Source: Phytobacter palmae (GTDB lineage: Bacteria; Pseudomonadota; Gammaproteobacteria; Enterobacterales; Enterobacteriaceae). From it: 64,000 nt of DNA. Made by a program: the position numbers and the translations under genes. The notes under the pieces are model-generated. The model made no database searches, was not told the origin of the DNA, and saw nothing but the letters and a program-made list of their open reading frames with translations. The stretch covers positions 186,001 through 250,000 of the forward strand of contig FONB01000005.1 in NCBI GenBank assembly GCA_900112785.1. The letters run 5' to 3'. This document shows, piece after piece, positions 17,101 through 26,041 of this stretch (positions are counted from its first letter, which is position 1; each line of letters begins with the position of its first letter).

Positions 17101-17541
17101 ATGGACGTGGAAGTACGCGAGGCCAGACCCGACGATTATGCTGCGTGGTTAGCGCTGTGGCAGGGCTATCTTGATTTTGCGGGCAGCACGCTGAGTGATG
17201 CCGTTACGCGCGCGACCTGGGCGCGCATTCATTCCCCCGAATCCACCCTGTTATGCCGCGTCGCCGTCGTCGATGGGCAACTGGCGGGTTTTGCCCTGTG
17301 CGTCATGCATGAAGGCACCTGGGTAACGCAACCTATCTGTTATCTGGAAGACCTGTATGTCGCTATACCACTGCGCGGTCACGGCGTGGGACGTGCGCTC
17401 ATTGCGGCGATTCGTCAGGAGGGTGAGAAAAGCGGCTGGGCAAAACTCTACTGGGTGACGCGAACGAACAACCCAGCCCGAAAACTGTATGATCAGGTTG
17501 CGGAACTGGGTGATGTCGTGCGTTATACCATCAGTTTGTGA
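17101..17541 (+). CDS. GNAT family N-acetyltransferase
   Basis: A 146-aa acetyltransferase starting MDVEVREARPDDYAAW. The CoA-binding segment is ICYLEDLYVAIPLRGHGVGRAL near residue 80-102 (Q/RxxGxG/A form RGHGVG), and the C-terminal WVTRTNNPARKLYDQV near 118-134. AAAGGA lies five to eight bases before the ATG. Small GNATs of this subfamily often acetylate amino acids or amines; the substrate here is not shown. Its stop abuts the azlD stop on the other strand. Confidence 0.87.
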   Translation: MDVEVREARPDDYAAWLALWQGYLDFAGSTLSDAVTRATWARIHSPESTLLCRVAVVDGQLAGFALCVMHEGTWVTQPICYLEDLYVAIPLRGHGVGRALIAAIRQEGEKSGWAKLYWVTRTNNPARKLYDQVAELGDVVRYTISL

Positions 17542-17865
17542 CTACAGGCCGAAAAAATACCGCAGACCCGAGTAGGCGACCATCCCGGCGATAACGGTGG
17601 CAAAAAGCCCACGGGTGATGATGCCGGTAATGGCGGCGATGGCAGCCGCCAGTAGCGATATGCTTATACCGTTGCTCGTCAGGGCCGGTTTTTCGATAAG
17701 TTCCGCCGCAATAATGGCAGCCATAATGGCGGCGGGAATAAATCCCAGCCACTGCTGAACGACCGGAGCCAGGCGAAAGCGGGAAAGCAGTAAAACAGGC
17801 ACCGTGCGCATCAGCGCCGTCACCAGAGCCGCGATCGCAATCGTCAGTAAAATATTTCTCTCCAT
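17542..17865 (-). CDS. azlD: Branched-chain amino acid exporter small subunit AzlD
   Basis: A 107-aa membrane protein with about four hydrophobic segments, the size of AzlD/YgaH. It pairs with AzlC to form an exporter of branched-chain amino acids. It starts one base after the azlC stop, so the two are translationally coupled. The AzlD-type motif AIAALVTALMRTVPVLLLSR is at the N-terminus. Confidence 0.85.
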   Translation of the reverse strand: MERNILLTIAIAALVTALMRTVPVLLLSRFRLAPVVQQWLGFIPAAIMAAIIAAELIEKPALTSNGISISLLAAAIAAITGIITRGLFATVIAGMVAYSGLRYFFGL

Positions 17866-17866
17866 C

Positions 17867-18610
17867 TTATTTCGCTCCTTTTTGTTGCGTCGCGCGTAAC
17901 AATACCGTTGCCAGCGTTGCCGACAGTGAAGCGGCGATAATCACAATGACACTCAGCTCCATATGACCGGCGGCAAAGAGCGTGACGAGCACAGCAATTG
18001 CCACGCTGAACGTTTCAATTTTTTTCTGCCGACTGGCAAACCAAATCATCAGCACCAGACCGATAAACATCGAGACCAGGCTAAAACTTAATCCTTCCAT
18101 TAATGCGGGCGGCAGCGCAGAGGCCAGACATCCCCCCACCACACAGGCCAGGATCCAGTTCAGCCACGCAGCCAGATTGAGCCCAAACATCCAGGCAAAG
18201 GGCACCGTACCCTGATGGCCGCCACGCTGAACCGCCACGCCGAAGGTTTCATCGGTCAACAGTAAGCCGCTGACGATTTTTTGTAGCGTCGTCTGCTCGC
18301 GGAAGAAAACGCTCATTGCGGAGCTCATCAACAGGTAGCGTAAATTCACCAGAAACACGCTCAGTACCACCGATGCCATTTCTGCCCCCGCAGACCAGAG
18401 CGAATAAAACAAAAACTGCGCCGAGCCCGTATAGAGCGCAGTCGCCAGAAACGCCGTTTGCCAGACGGTAAACCCCGACAGGGTCCCGATAGCCCCCGCA
18501 GCAAAACCGATACTCCAGTAGCCGGGGATGGTCGGCAGGCAAGCGGCAATACCGCCACGAAACAGGGTTGTGGGATCGTCCTTGCGCATGGCGTCACTCT
18601 TCATCAACAT
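17867..18610 (-). CDS. azlC: Branched-chain amino acid exporter large subunit AzlC
   Basis: A 247-aa membrane protein of the AzlC/YgaZ family. Seen are the family motif around PGYWSIGFAAGAI near residue 30, ALYTGSAQF near 60, and NLRYLLMSSAMS near 90, plus LLLTDETFGVA near 120, all typical of LIV-E exporters. Several start codons are close together (18610, 18604); GGGAAAAGAG precedes the first. Together with AzlD it probably exports valine-, leucine- or isoleucine-like compounds. An AraC-type gene diverges upstream and is the likely regulator. Confidence 0.88.
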   Translation of the reverse strand: MLMKSDAMRKDDPTTLFRGGIAACLPTIPGYWSIGFAAGAIGTLSGFTVWQTAFLATALYTGSAQFLFYSLWSAGAEMASVVLSVFLVNLRYLLMSSAMSVFFREQTTLQKIVSGLLLTDETFGVAVQRGGHQGTVPFAWMFGLNLAAWLNWILACVVGGCLASALPPALMEGLSFSLVSMFIGLVLMIWFASRQKKIETFSVAIAVLVTLFAAGHMELSVIVIIAASLSATLATVLLRATQQKGAK

Positions 18611-18726
18611 CTCTTTTCCCTTTCTTTCTCGTCGGAATGTGCAATCTTAAGTATCCTGAAAAATCGCGATAGTAAAATCCTGCGCATTTATAAAAATGGC
18701 AGGGGTGAGGGCTGGAGAACGAAGAC

Positions 18727-19563
18727 GTGGCGCAAAACAGACGGGATGACATCAGGCTCTGGCGTGATAATGAACTGCATGGAGGAATGGAAATCCTGCG
18801 GGCCTCATGTTATGAGCACAGTTATCCGCCGCATTTCCATGACGAGTTTGTGATTGCGGCATTTGCCCGTGGCGCCCAGCGTAACCGAATCTGCCGACAG
18901 AAAGGGATCGCGGCGGCGGGGACGGTAATGGTTATCATGCCAGGGGAAGTCCATACAGGGGAGGCGGTAGAGCGCGATGAAGGCTGGGACTATTGCGCGT
19001 TCTATCCGTCGCAAAGCCTGATCAATGATGTCGCAGAAACCGTACTGAAAGGACGAGGTGACGTCAATTTTGGTACTGAGGGTATGCGCCACGATCCGCG
19101 AATTGCCCGGCGTATGCTTCATGCCGCCCGGATACTCAATACCAGCGACGACCTGCTGGAAAAAACATGCGTGATGTACCAGATACTCAACATTCTCATC
19201 GGCAATTACGGTGAACGGGCAGTCAAAGGCGCGCGCCGGGATTTTATGCGCGCAGATATTCGCAAAGCCATTGAGTTCCTGCATTGCAGTTACGCGCAGA
19301 CCCTGACGGTCAAAGAAATTGCGGCCGTCGCCGGGTTAAGCGAGTTCTATTTTATGCGTACTTTCCAGGCTATGACCGGTCTGTCAGTGCATCAGTATCT
19401 GACGCAGATTCGCCTGGTCAGGGCGAAAGGGCTGCTTTCCCGTGGTATGCACGCATCGCAGGTAGCCAGCGATGTCGGGTTCTTTGATCAAAGCCATCTG
19501 ATAAAACACTTCCGCACACACTTTGGCACCACGCCCGGCTTATTCGCCGCCGCCTCAGCCTGA
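18727..19563 (+). CDS. AraC-family regulator with cupin sensor domain
   Basis: A 278-aa regulator with an N-terminal AraC-type cupin (HDEFVIAAFARG and VMPGEVHTGEA-like residues, about 30-90) and a C-terminal double HTH (about 180-275), with TVKEIAAVAGLSEFYFMRTF and the later ASDVGFFDQSHLIKHFR, GTTPGLF. AraC proteins with this layout often control AzlCD-type exporters; the gene diverges from azlCD here. GTG start with GGAG about nine bases upstream. Its stop overlaps the next ORF's ATG by one base (TGATG). Confidence 0.88.
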   Translation: MAQNRRDDIRLWRDNELHGGMEILRASCYEHSYPPHFHDEFVIAAFARGAQRNRICRQKGIAAAGTVMVIMPGEVHTGEAVERDEGWDYCAFYPSQSLINDVAETVLKGRGDVNFGTEGMRHDPRIARRMLHAARILNTSDDLLEKTCVMYQILNILIGNYGERAVKGARRDFMRADIRKAIEFLHCSYAQTLTVKEIAAVAGLSEFYFMRTFQAMTGLSVHQYLTQIRLVRAKGLLSRGMHASQVASDVGFFDQSHLIKHFRTHFGTTPGLFAAASA

Positions 19564-20297
19564 TGTGCTTTCGATACAGGCACAAACAGATGATAAACAG
19601 ACACTATTTTGACGTTCCCTTTGACGGGCAAACACTACATGGCGATTCCACATATGGCAGCAATGGTCACGTATTAATGATCCACGGCGGTTCGAAAGAC
19701 AGGGAGGTTTTCATTCATTATCGCGAGCTACTCTATAGTATGGGCTACGGAACGACCGCCTTTGACTGCATCGGTCATGGCGCATCGACGGGCAAGATGA
19801 GTGACTCCTCCCTGGACAGCCGTACCCGGCAGGCGCTGGCCGTTATCGCGCATCTTAATGTGCCGGTTACCGGCTGTCTTGGCACCAGTATGGGTGCATA
19901 CAACGCCGTACAACTCAGTACCCGTGCAGATTTTCGTTCGCTTATTCTTCTCGTTCCTGGGGTCTACACGCCTGAGGCGGACAAGGTAAACTTCGGCCCG
20001 GACTTTTCACAGATAATCCGCCAGGAAAAGAGCTGGCTCAATTCGGATGCCTGGTCGCAGATTTCCGCTTTCAGGGGAAAAGTATTGATTGTTGCCGCAG
20101 AGCGCGATGAAGTCATACCACAAGTTATTCCTGAGAAACTGCATAACGCCGCAACGCATACTTCCTGGAAAGCGCTCTTCGTTGTCCCCGGTGCTGACCA
20201 CAACAGCGTGTGGAAAAATATTACCCACTCGGCGCCTCTGACAGAAAAGGCATATGCGCTTTTTCGTACCTGTCTGGCCCCCATCGATATGGCCTGA
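19563..20297 (+). CDS. Alpha/beta-hydrolase
   Basis: A cytoplasmic serine hydrolase of about 244 aa. The nucleophile elbow is GTSMGAY near residue 106; the acid is probably the Asp of AAERDEVIP near 180 and the base the His of PGADHNSVW near 214. The oxyanion segment is MIHGGSKD near 40. It is translationally coupled to the AraC gene (TGATG); an internal ATG at 19590 is an alternative start. Substrate unknown; the link to AzlCD control hints at an ester or amide of the exported compound, which is only inference. Confidence 0.82.
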   Translation: MCFRYRHKQMINRHYFDVPFDGQTLHGDSTYGSNGHVLMIHGGSKDREVFIHYRELLYSMGYGTTAFDCIGHGASTGKMSDSSLDSRTRQALAVIAHLNVPVTGCLGTSMGAYNAVQLSTRADFRSLILLVPGVYTPEADKVNFGPDFSQIIRQEKSWLNSDAWSQISAFRGKVLIVAAERDEVIPQVIPEKLHNAATHTSWKALFVVPGADHNSVWKNITHSAPLTEKAYALFRTCLAPIDMA

Positions 20298-20301
20298 ACC
20301 T

Positions 20302-21195
20302 TCACTGCGCGCTGTTTTTGCCAGGGCTTACGATCATCCAGACCGCAAGACAGACGATTAGCGCGCCCATGCCGAAACCTTCACTCAGGGTTTCCCCGAG
20401 TACAAGGTAGCCCCACAACACGGCAAAGGGAGGGATTAAAAAGGTGACGGTTAATGAACGTAACGGACCAATATCGGCAATCAGCCGGAAATAGAGAATG
20501 TAGGCCAGAGCGGTGCAAATCAGCCCAAGCGCGATAACACTCGCCCAGACCCTGCCCTGTAGCCAGGAAATGGCAGGCCCGTCACTGACCGACCAGGCAA
20601 AGAAAGGCAGGAGAAACAGCGTGGCGCCGAGCTGGCTGGCGAATGCGACCATTTTCGGTTCCAGTCCGCCGCGCTGACTAATCCAGCGGCGCGTCAGAAA
20701 ACCGGCCAGCCCGTAACAGGCTGTGGCGATAAGACAGGCCATAACCCCAATGACCACACTGCCTGTCACGTCTGTTTTCCCTGTTGTTGTGATGATCATG
20801 ATGCCAACGATACCGGAAAGCACACCACTCCATTTGCGTAACGTCAGCGTCTCGCCAAAAAAGAGGCAGCCGATTAATGCCCCCATTAAAGGTGTGGTGG
20901 CATTGAGGATCGCCGAATACCCCGCCGGTAAGCGTGTTGCCGCCAGGCAATACATCAAAAAAGGCAAGCCGGAGTTAATTACCCCGAGCATCAGTGCTAC
21001 AGCGAATTTTCCTTCAAAGCGAAAGGCGGACTTCATTATGGCAAGCATGGCGGCCAGCCCGATAACGCCAAACAGTACACGCAGAAATGCGGTGGTGACA
21101 GCACCGAATTCGGGTGCGGCAATGCGCATAAAGAGGAAACTGGCACCCCAGATGGCGGCCAGCAGAAAGAGTCTTGCGTAATCAGAAGTGCGCAT
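20302..21195 (-). CDS. EamA/DMT-family inner membrane transporter
   Basis: About 297 aa with ten hydrophobic segments in two EamA repeats. The family motifs are seen as LLAAIWGASFLFMRIA near the N-terminus, TPLMGALIGCLFFGETL near 95 and, in the second repeat, LIPPFAVLWGYLVLGETL near 265. Such proteins export amino acids or other metabolites. A longer frame from 21264 exists, but MRTSDYARLF at 21195 fits the usual N-terminus of the family. A LysR gene diverges about 110 bases away and is the likely regulator. Confidence 0.87.
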   Translation of the reverse strand: MRTSDYARLFLLAAIWGASFLFMRIAAPEFGAVTTAFLRVLFGVIGLAAMLAIMKSAFRFEGKFAVALMLGVINSGLPFLMYCLAATRLPAGYSAILNATTPLMGALIGCLFFGETLTLRKWSGVLSGIVGIMIITTTGKTDVTGSVVIGVMACLIATACYGLAGFLTRRWISQRGGLEPKMVAFASQLGATLFLLPFFAWSVSDGPAISWLQGRVWASVIALGLICTALAYILYFRLIADIGPLRSLTVTFLIPPFAVLWGYLVLGETLSEGFGMGALIVCLAVWMIVSPGKNSAQ

Positions 21196-21307
21196 ATCAT
21201 ATCCGTTTGTTCCGTCAGAAGATGGCAGAAAAACTAAAACGTCAGCCAGAGACATGACAAGCAAGGATTTCTTCTATAATTAAGTTTTCCTAAATCATGG
21301 AATTCAC

Positions 21308-22213
21308 GTGACGATGAAATTGCCACCTTTACATGCACTTATGTGCTTTGAATCTGCGGCAAGACACATGAGTGTCAAACGTGCCGCCGAAGAGTTATGC
21401 GTTACCCCCAGTGCCGTGAGCCAGCAAGTGTCCAAACTTGAAGAGATGCTGCATACACGTTTGTTTATACGTGGCGCGCGGGCGCTGGAACTGACGACAG
21501 AAGGGCGTATTTATCTGCGCGCTATCCGTCCGGCCTTTGATCAGATATCCGAAGCGACTCAGCGTCTGATGGATGACGAGAAGCAAAACACTATTACCGT
21601 CAGTTGTACCAGTGGCTTTGCTATTCAATGGCTGTTGCCGCGACTGCCGGCATTCGAGAAGCTCAATCCAGGCGTTGAGGTACAAATCAGTACCACAAAT
21701 CGTCAGGTGGATCTGTTAACCGAAGGAATTGATTTTGCCATCAGACATGGTGCCGGGCGCTATCCGGGGCTGGAGGCCGAGTGTCTGATTAACGATCGTC
21801 TCCTTCCGGTATGCAGCCCGACGCTTATTCCCCAAGGGCAAACACTCACCTCGCTGCTGGATCTGACTCAATTCACCTTACTGCACGATGAACATCGCAT
21901 GGACTGGGCCGTCTGGTTTAAGGCTGCCGGTATTGCGCATGCTATTGAGGAGAAAGGCCCGGTTTTTGTCGACTCAAATGGTGTACTGGAAGCGGCGATC
22001 GCCGGGAAAGGGATTGCGCTTATTCGAAGTACGCTTATTCGGGATGAATTGAAAAAAGGGCTGTTGATCAATCCGTTGCGCATCGCTATTGATTCGCTGG
22101 TGGCCTACTATCTGGTGTATGACGAATCGGCGCTGTTGCAAAAAATGAGTCGTAAATTTCGCGACTGGATAGTCTCTACCGCCACAGCGGAGAGAAATGA
22201 ATATCCGGCGTAA
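21308..22213 (+). CDS. LysR-type regulator, GcvA/AmpR-like
   Basis: A 301-aa regulator with the HTH beginning LPPLHALMCFESAARHMSVK and continuing AAEELCVTPSAVSQQVSKLE, the form shared by GcvA, AmpR and DsdC. The effector domain (about 95-295) contains the GcvA-like VDLLTEGIDFAIRHGAGRYPG. A GTG start at 21308 has GGA six bases upstream; an ATG two codons later is an alternative. It probably controls the divergent EamA gene. Confidence 0.9.
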   Translation: MTMKLPPLHALMCFESAARHMSVKRAAEELCVTPSAVSQQVSKLEEMLHTRLFIRGARALELTTEGRIYLRAIRPAFDQISEATQRLMDDEKQNTITVSCTSGFAIQWLLPRLPAFEKLNPGVEVQISTTNRQVDLLTEGIDFAIRHGAGRYPGLEAECLINDRLLPVCSPTLIPQGQTLTSLLDLTQFTLLHDEHRMDWAVWFKAAGIAHAIEEKGPVFVDSNGVLEAAIAGKGIALIRSTLIRDELKKGLLINPLRIAIDSLVAYYLVYDESALLQKMSRKFRDWIVSTATAERNEYPA

Positions 22214-22272
22214 AATCTCAGCGGCGCAGGTTTGTAGCCGTCGCAGGTCTTCATATTTCAAGGGGGAATCAC

Positions 22273-22803
22273 ATGGCCGGACGCCATATTTCTATCGAGC
22301 AAAGTGACACCACATGGCCGGATCGTTATCAGAAAGAGGCGTTATTATTACAGCGTGTGTTATCAGACATGCCCGTCATTATCCACCATATTGGCAGTAC
22401 GGCTGTTCCTGGTCTTGCTGCAAAACCCGTCATTGATATCCTGCTGGAAGTGACCTCGCTAAGTCTGCTCGATGAACATAACGACGCCATGCGTCAGGCA
22501 GGTTATACCCCCCGGGGAGAGTACGGCATTGCGGGCAGGCGCTATTTTGTCAAAGGTGATAATCAACGAACCCATCATCTCCATGCTTTTGAGGTGGGCA
22601 GCCCGCACACGGTACGACATCTGGCATTTCGTGATTATCTGCGCCAGCACAGCGAAGTTGCGCAGGAATACGCAAGAGTAAAGCGCGAGGCTGCACAGCA
22701 GAGTGGAAATCAGTCCGGACTATACAGCCAGCTCAAAAATGACTTTATCGGGCATCATGAAGCGCTGGCGTTACGGGAAAAATCACGCCATCAGTCAGGC
22801 TGA
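22273..22803 (+). CDS. GrpB family protein (UPF0157, nucleotidyltransferase-like)
   Basis: A 176-aa protein with the family signature HIGSTAVPGLAAKPVIDIL near residues 38-56 and RTHHLHAFEVGS near 95. GrpB/UPF0157 proteins are distant nucleotidyltransferase-fold proteins of unknown activity, often also fused to CoaE. AGGGGGAATCAC precedes the ATG. Its context gives no further clue. Confidence 0.87.
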   Translation: MAGRHISIEQSDTTWPDRYQKEALLLQRVLSDMPVIIHHIGSTAVPGLAAKPVIDILLEVTSLSLLDEHNDAMRQAGYTPRGEYGIAGRRYFVKGDNQRTHHLHAFEVGSPHTVRHLAFRDYLRQHSEVAQEYARVKREAAQQSGNQSGLYSQLKNDFIGHHEALALREKSRHQSG

Positions 22804-22862
22804 TTTCAGCTTATCGATAACGTACCGTTGCCCCTTCTTAAAGCACGGAAGGCACCATATCC

Positions 22863-22881
22863 GTGCACATTAAATGTGCAC
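22863..22881. promoter_or_regulatory. 19-bp perfect palindrome upstream of the ABC importer operon
   Basis: GTGCACAT and ATGTGCAC are perfect inverted 8-mers around TAA, about 180 bases before the solute-binding protein gene. The region 22804-23061 has no credible gene. The palindrome is a good operator candidate, perhaps for the XRE-cupin regulator at the end of the operon. Confidence 0.45.
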
Positions 22882-23014
22882 ATGACGATCCGTGACAGCC
22901 GTCCGCGATCGCGCCCACCACACAACTCTCCAGAATATATTCTATTTTTCAGCAACCTGAGAAATTTACCGCTGCCTTTAAACCAGTTGGCACGTTTCAT
23001 GCCTCTCTAATTTT

Positions 23015-23049
23015 GTTCAAGTAACTTTACTAATGTTCAAATCACTTTC
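23015..23049. promoter_or_regulatory. Tandem direct repeat just upstream of the importer operon
   Basis: GTTCAAGTAACTTT and GTTCAAATCACTTT (11 of 14 bases alike) are offset by 20 bases, two helical turns, ending about a dozen bases before the ATG at 23062. It may be an activator or repressor site overlapping the promoter. Confidence 0.35.
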
Positions 23050-23061
23050 AGAGAGCACGCC

Positions 23062-23916
23062 ATGACACTGACCCGTTTGACTTTACCCGCCTGTCTGACA
23101 CTGATATCTGCCACGCTTTTTTGCTCTACGGCGTACAGCGCCGATCTGCTTGAAAGAGTAAAAGAGGCCAAAGAGATCTCCGTTGCCACCGAAGCGCGAT
23201 ATGCCCCCTTTGAGTATGTTGATAACGGAAAAATCGTCGGCTACGACGTTGACCTGATGAATCACATCCTTGCGAAATCACTGCCAGGCGTGAAAGTGAA
23301 ACAATTGGATCTGCCTTTTCAGGGCATCCTGCCAGGGCTGGATGCAAAGAAATTCGATTTTGTCGTCACCGCCGTTACCGTCAATAAACAGCGTATTGAA
23401 CACTTCGGCTTTACCGCTCCGGTGGCGGAATCTACTGTCGCTCTGCTCAAACGAGCCGGAGACGATGCTATCAAAACCCCGGATGATCTGAGTGGCAAAG
23501 TGGTGGGATCGCAGGCCGGTTCCGGTCAGTTACAGGTGCTGCAATCCTTCGACCAGGCGCTGCGCGCCAGCGGCAAACCGGGTATTAAAGAGATCAAACA
23601 GTATGTGGCGTTCGATGAAGCTTACGCCGACCTGGCCTCCCGTCGTCTTGACGGTGTTGCCCAGTCGCTCTCAAACCTGGGGCCGCTTATCAAAACCCGA
23701 CCGGGCGTGTTTGCCACGCTGCCGGAGATGATCGGGCCGCAAACCTTCTTTGGTTGGGTAGGGCGTAAAGATGCCGACAGCGCCTCTCTGGTCAAGCTGA
23801 TCAGCGACGGGATTATCGAAGCCAACCGCGACGGCACCATGAAGGCGCTACAGCAGAAGTGGTTCGGCTTCACGATGGCGGTTCCTGCAACTGAAATGCC
23901 TGAACCGGCGCTGTGA
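23062..23916 (+). CDS. Amino acid ABC transporter substrate-binding protein
   Basis: Periplasmic binding protein (family 3, SBP_bac_3) of 284 aa with a signal peptide ending AYSADLL (about residue 26). The family features are RYAPFEYVDNGKIVGYDVDLM near 45, LDAKKFDFVVTAVTVN near 95 and KQRIEHFGFTAPV. It captures a polar amino acid or ureido compound and feeds the adjacent permeases. First gene of an apparent seven-gene unit with two permeases, ATPase, amidohydrolase, DUF1989 protein and regulator. Confidence 0.9.
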   Translation: MTLTRLTLPACLTLISATLFCSTAYSADLLERVKEAKEISVATEARYAPFEYVDNGKIVGYDVDLMNHILAKSLPGVKVKQLDLPFQGILPGLDAKKFDFVVTAVTVNKQRIEHFGFTAPVAESTVALLKRAGDDAIKTPDDLSGKVVGSQAGSGQLQVLQSFDQALRASGKPGIKEIKQYVAFDEAYADLASRRLDGVAQSLSNLGPLIKTRPGVFATLPEMIGPQTFFGWVGRKDADSASLVKLISDGIIEANRDGTMKALQQKWFGFTMAVPATEMPEPAL

Positions 23917-23926
23917 GCAGTAAACG

Positions 23927-24586
23927 ATGACGGATTTCATAACGAGCTTACTCCACTGGCTCCCCATGCTAATGCAGGGGGCGCTCACCACGGCGGTGCT
24001 GTGTCTGACGGCGATGATCGCCGGTTTTGTGGCGGGTATTGGCTTATGGCAGATGTCGACAAGTCCGTTACGGATTTACCGTATGACGGCCCATGGATGG
24101 GTCAGTCTTTTCCGGGGCACTCCGGTACTGGCGCAACTGCTGCTCTGCTTCTATTTGCCCTCGCAGTTGGGTCTCGATATTCCCGGCTTTATGGCCGCTG
24201 CGCTGGCCTTAACGCTGAACACCGCCGCGTATCAATCGCAAATCCTGAGAAGTGGTTTCGCCAGTATTCCGCCGGGGCAACTGGAAGCCGCCGCCATTTG
24301 CGGACTGAGTCCACGGCAAATTTTATGGCGTATTCAGGTGCCGCAGGTGGTCCGGGCCACGCTGCCGTCGCTGATTTCCGAACTCATTGACGTTGTCAAG
24401 GCATCGGCGGTGGTGTCGGTTATTGCGCTGACCGATCTGATGCGCGTGGGCCAGCAACTGGCGTCATCCACATACCAGCCGCTGCAGGTCTATCTGGCAG
24501 TCGCCCTGGTCTATTTACTGCTCACCAGCCTGCTGGCGCTGTTGGGACGCCAGGCGGAACGGCACTGGCAGAGGGAACAACGATGA
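23927..24586 (+). CDS. Amino acid ABC transporter permease (HisM/GlnP-like), first
   Basis: A 219-aa inner membrane permease with about five helices. The N-terminal segment carries RGTPVLAQLLL near 60 (the RGTP signature), and the EAA loop is seen in QLEAAAICGLSPRQILWRIQ near 125-145. It starts 10 bases after the binding-protein stop and overlaps the second permease by four bases. Confidence 0.9.
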   Translation: MTDFITSLLHWLPMLMQGALTTAVLCLTAMIAGFVAGIGLWQMSTSPLRIYRMTAHGWVSLFRGTPVLAQLLLCFYLPSQLGLDIPGFMAAALALTLNTAAYQSQILRSGFASIPPGQLEAAAICGLSPRQILWRIQVPQVVRATLPSLISELIDVVKASAVVSVIALTDLMRVGQQLASSTYQPLQVYLAVALVYLLLTSLLALLGRQAERHWQREQR

Positions 24587-25224
24587 CTGAACTTGCGCAA
24601 TATTTGCCAGCCTACATTCAGGCGCTGGGCGTGACTCTGTGGCTAAGTCTGTGCGCCGCGTCCGGCGGTATGCTGCTGGGCTTTGCCTTAAACGGGATCT
24701 GCGGCAAACGTGGCCTGGCGTTTCGCCTGTGGCGCGTCTATGTGTGGGTGATCCGTGGCACGCCGTTTCTGGCGCAGCTTGCCGTCATTTACTTTGGCCT
24801 GCCGTCGATTGGCATCATGCTGAGCGCGGTGGAAGCCACGTTGCTCTCACTGACGCTCTATAGCGCCGCCTATTTCGGGGAAATTTTTCGCGCCGCATGG
24901 AACAGCATCCCGCCGGGACAGCGCGAAGCGGCGCTGGCCAACAACATTTCTGCGTGGCGCTGCTTCTGGCATATCCAGACACCGCAGGCCATCCGTTTTG
25001 CGCTACCGCTGTCAGGCAACCAGTTCATTCTGACCATTAAAGAGAGCGCCATCGCGTCAATCATTACCGTACCGGAATTGACCATGACGACGAGTCAGAT
25101 TGTCGCCAGTACCTACAGCTATGTCTTGCCTTACTCCCTGTTGATCCTCAGCTACTGGCTGCTGGCACAGGGCGTCAGTCTGAGCGTAAGAACACTGAGC
25201 CATGTACTACGAACCGGAGAATAA
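24583..25224 (+). CDS. Amino acid ABC transporter permease, second
   Basis: A 213-aa permease with the same layout: RGTPFLAQLAV near 57 and the EAA loop REAALANNISAWRCFWHIQT near 120-140. ATG overlaps the first permease stop (ATGA), so the two are coupled. Two different permeases in one unit match a heteromeric polar amino acid importer. Confidence 0.9.
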   Translation: MTELAQYLPAYIQALGVTLWLSLCAASGGMLLGFALNGICGKRGLAFRLWRVYVWVIRGTPFLAQLAVIYFGLPSIGIMLSAVEATLLSLTLYSAAYFGEIFRAAWNSIPPGQREAALANNISAWRCFWHIQTPQAIRFALPLSGNQFILTIKESAIASIITVPELTMTTSQIVASTYSYVLPYSLLILSYWLLAQGVSLSVRTLSHVLRTGE

Positions 25225-25225
25225 C

Positions 25226-26041
25226 GTGAACAATACCTCTACGCCGGTGCTCGAAATGCGCCATGTAGGCAAGTCATTCGCAAACCATGTGGTGCTCAAT
25301 GACATCAATCTGCGCGTCGATCATGGCGAGATAGTTACCCTGATTGGCCCGTCCGGTTCCGGAAAAACCACTGCGCTTCGCTGCATGAATTTTCTCGAAG
25401 CGTACGACAAGGGCGACGTACTGATTAAAGGGCAACTGCTCGGGTATTCCGGCACGCAGCGTGGCCCGGCGCATGTCGACAGCGCCAGCCTGATTGCCGA
25501 GGTACGCAAACCGCTTTCGATGGTGTTCCAGCAGTTCAATCTCTGGCCGCATATGACGGTGCAGGAAAATGTCGCCGCACCGCTGGTGCTGGGAAAAAAG
25601 ATGTCACGGCAGGCGGCAAAGGCGGCGGCGATGGCCGCGCTGGGCCGCGTCGGTATGGCGCAAAAAGCCGATGACTGGCCGGCGCGTCTGTCCGGTGGTC
25701 AGCAACAGCGCACAGGTATTGCCCGTGCACTGGCGCTGAACCCGGAATTATTGCTGCTTGATGAGCCCACCTCAGCGCTCGACCCGGAGCGGGTGGAAGA
25801 GGTGCTGGATGTTATCCGAAGTCTTGCCGGGCAGGGTATGACCATGGTGATGGTCACCCATGAGATGGCGTTTGCCGCCCATATCTCGTCACGGCTGGTG
25901 TTTATGGCCGACGGCCACATTATTGAAAGCGGCACGCCGCGACAGATGTTCACCCAGCCGAAAAGCGAGCGCCTGAAAAGTTTTCTCGCACCGCTGTTTC
26001 GTCGCCCCCTGCAGGCCGAAGATCTGGAGAAATTACCATGA
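25226..26041 (+). CDS. Amino acid ABC transporter ATP-binding protein
   Basis: A cytoplasmic ATPase of about 271 aa. It has Walker A GPSGSGKTT near 40, the Q-loop FQQFNLWPHM near 102, the signature LSGGQQQR near 158, Walker B LLLLDEPTSALDP and H-loop VTHEM. The GTG at 25226 has GGAGA about five bases upstream, inside the end of the previous gene; an upstream ATG at 25202 would overlap that gene. It closes the importer and overlaps the amidohydrolase start by four bases. Confidence 0.92.
   Translation: MNNTSTPVLEMRHVGKSFANHVVLNDINLRVDHGEIVTLIGPSGSGKTTALRCMNFLEAYDKGDVLIKGQLLGYSGTQRGPAHVDSASLIAEVRKPLSMVFQQFNLWPHMTVQENVAAPLVLGKKMSRQAAKAAAMAALGRVGMAQKADDWPARLSGGQQQRTGIARALALNPELLLLDEPTSALDPERVEEVLDVIRSLAGQGMTMVMVTHEMAFAAHISSRLVFMADGHIIESGTPRQMFTQPKSERLKSFLAPLFRRPLQAEDLEKLP

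Noticed and set aside
22828-23010. 60-codon plus-strand frame between GrpB and importer operon
   Set aside because: Spans the palindromic operator candidate, has no ribosome site and an unlikely Pro/Arg-rich composition.
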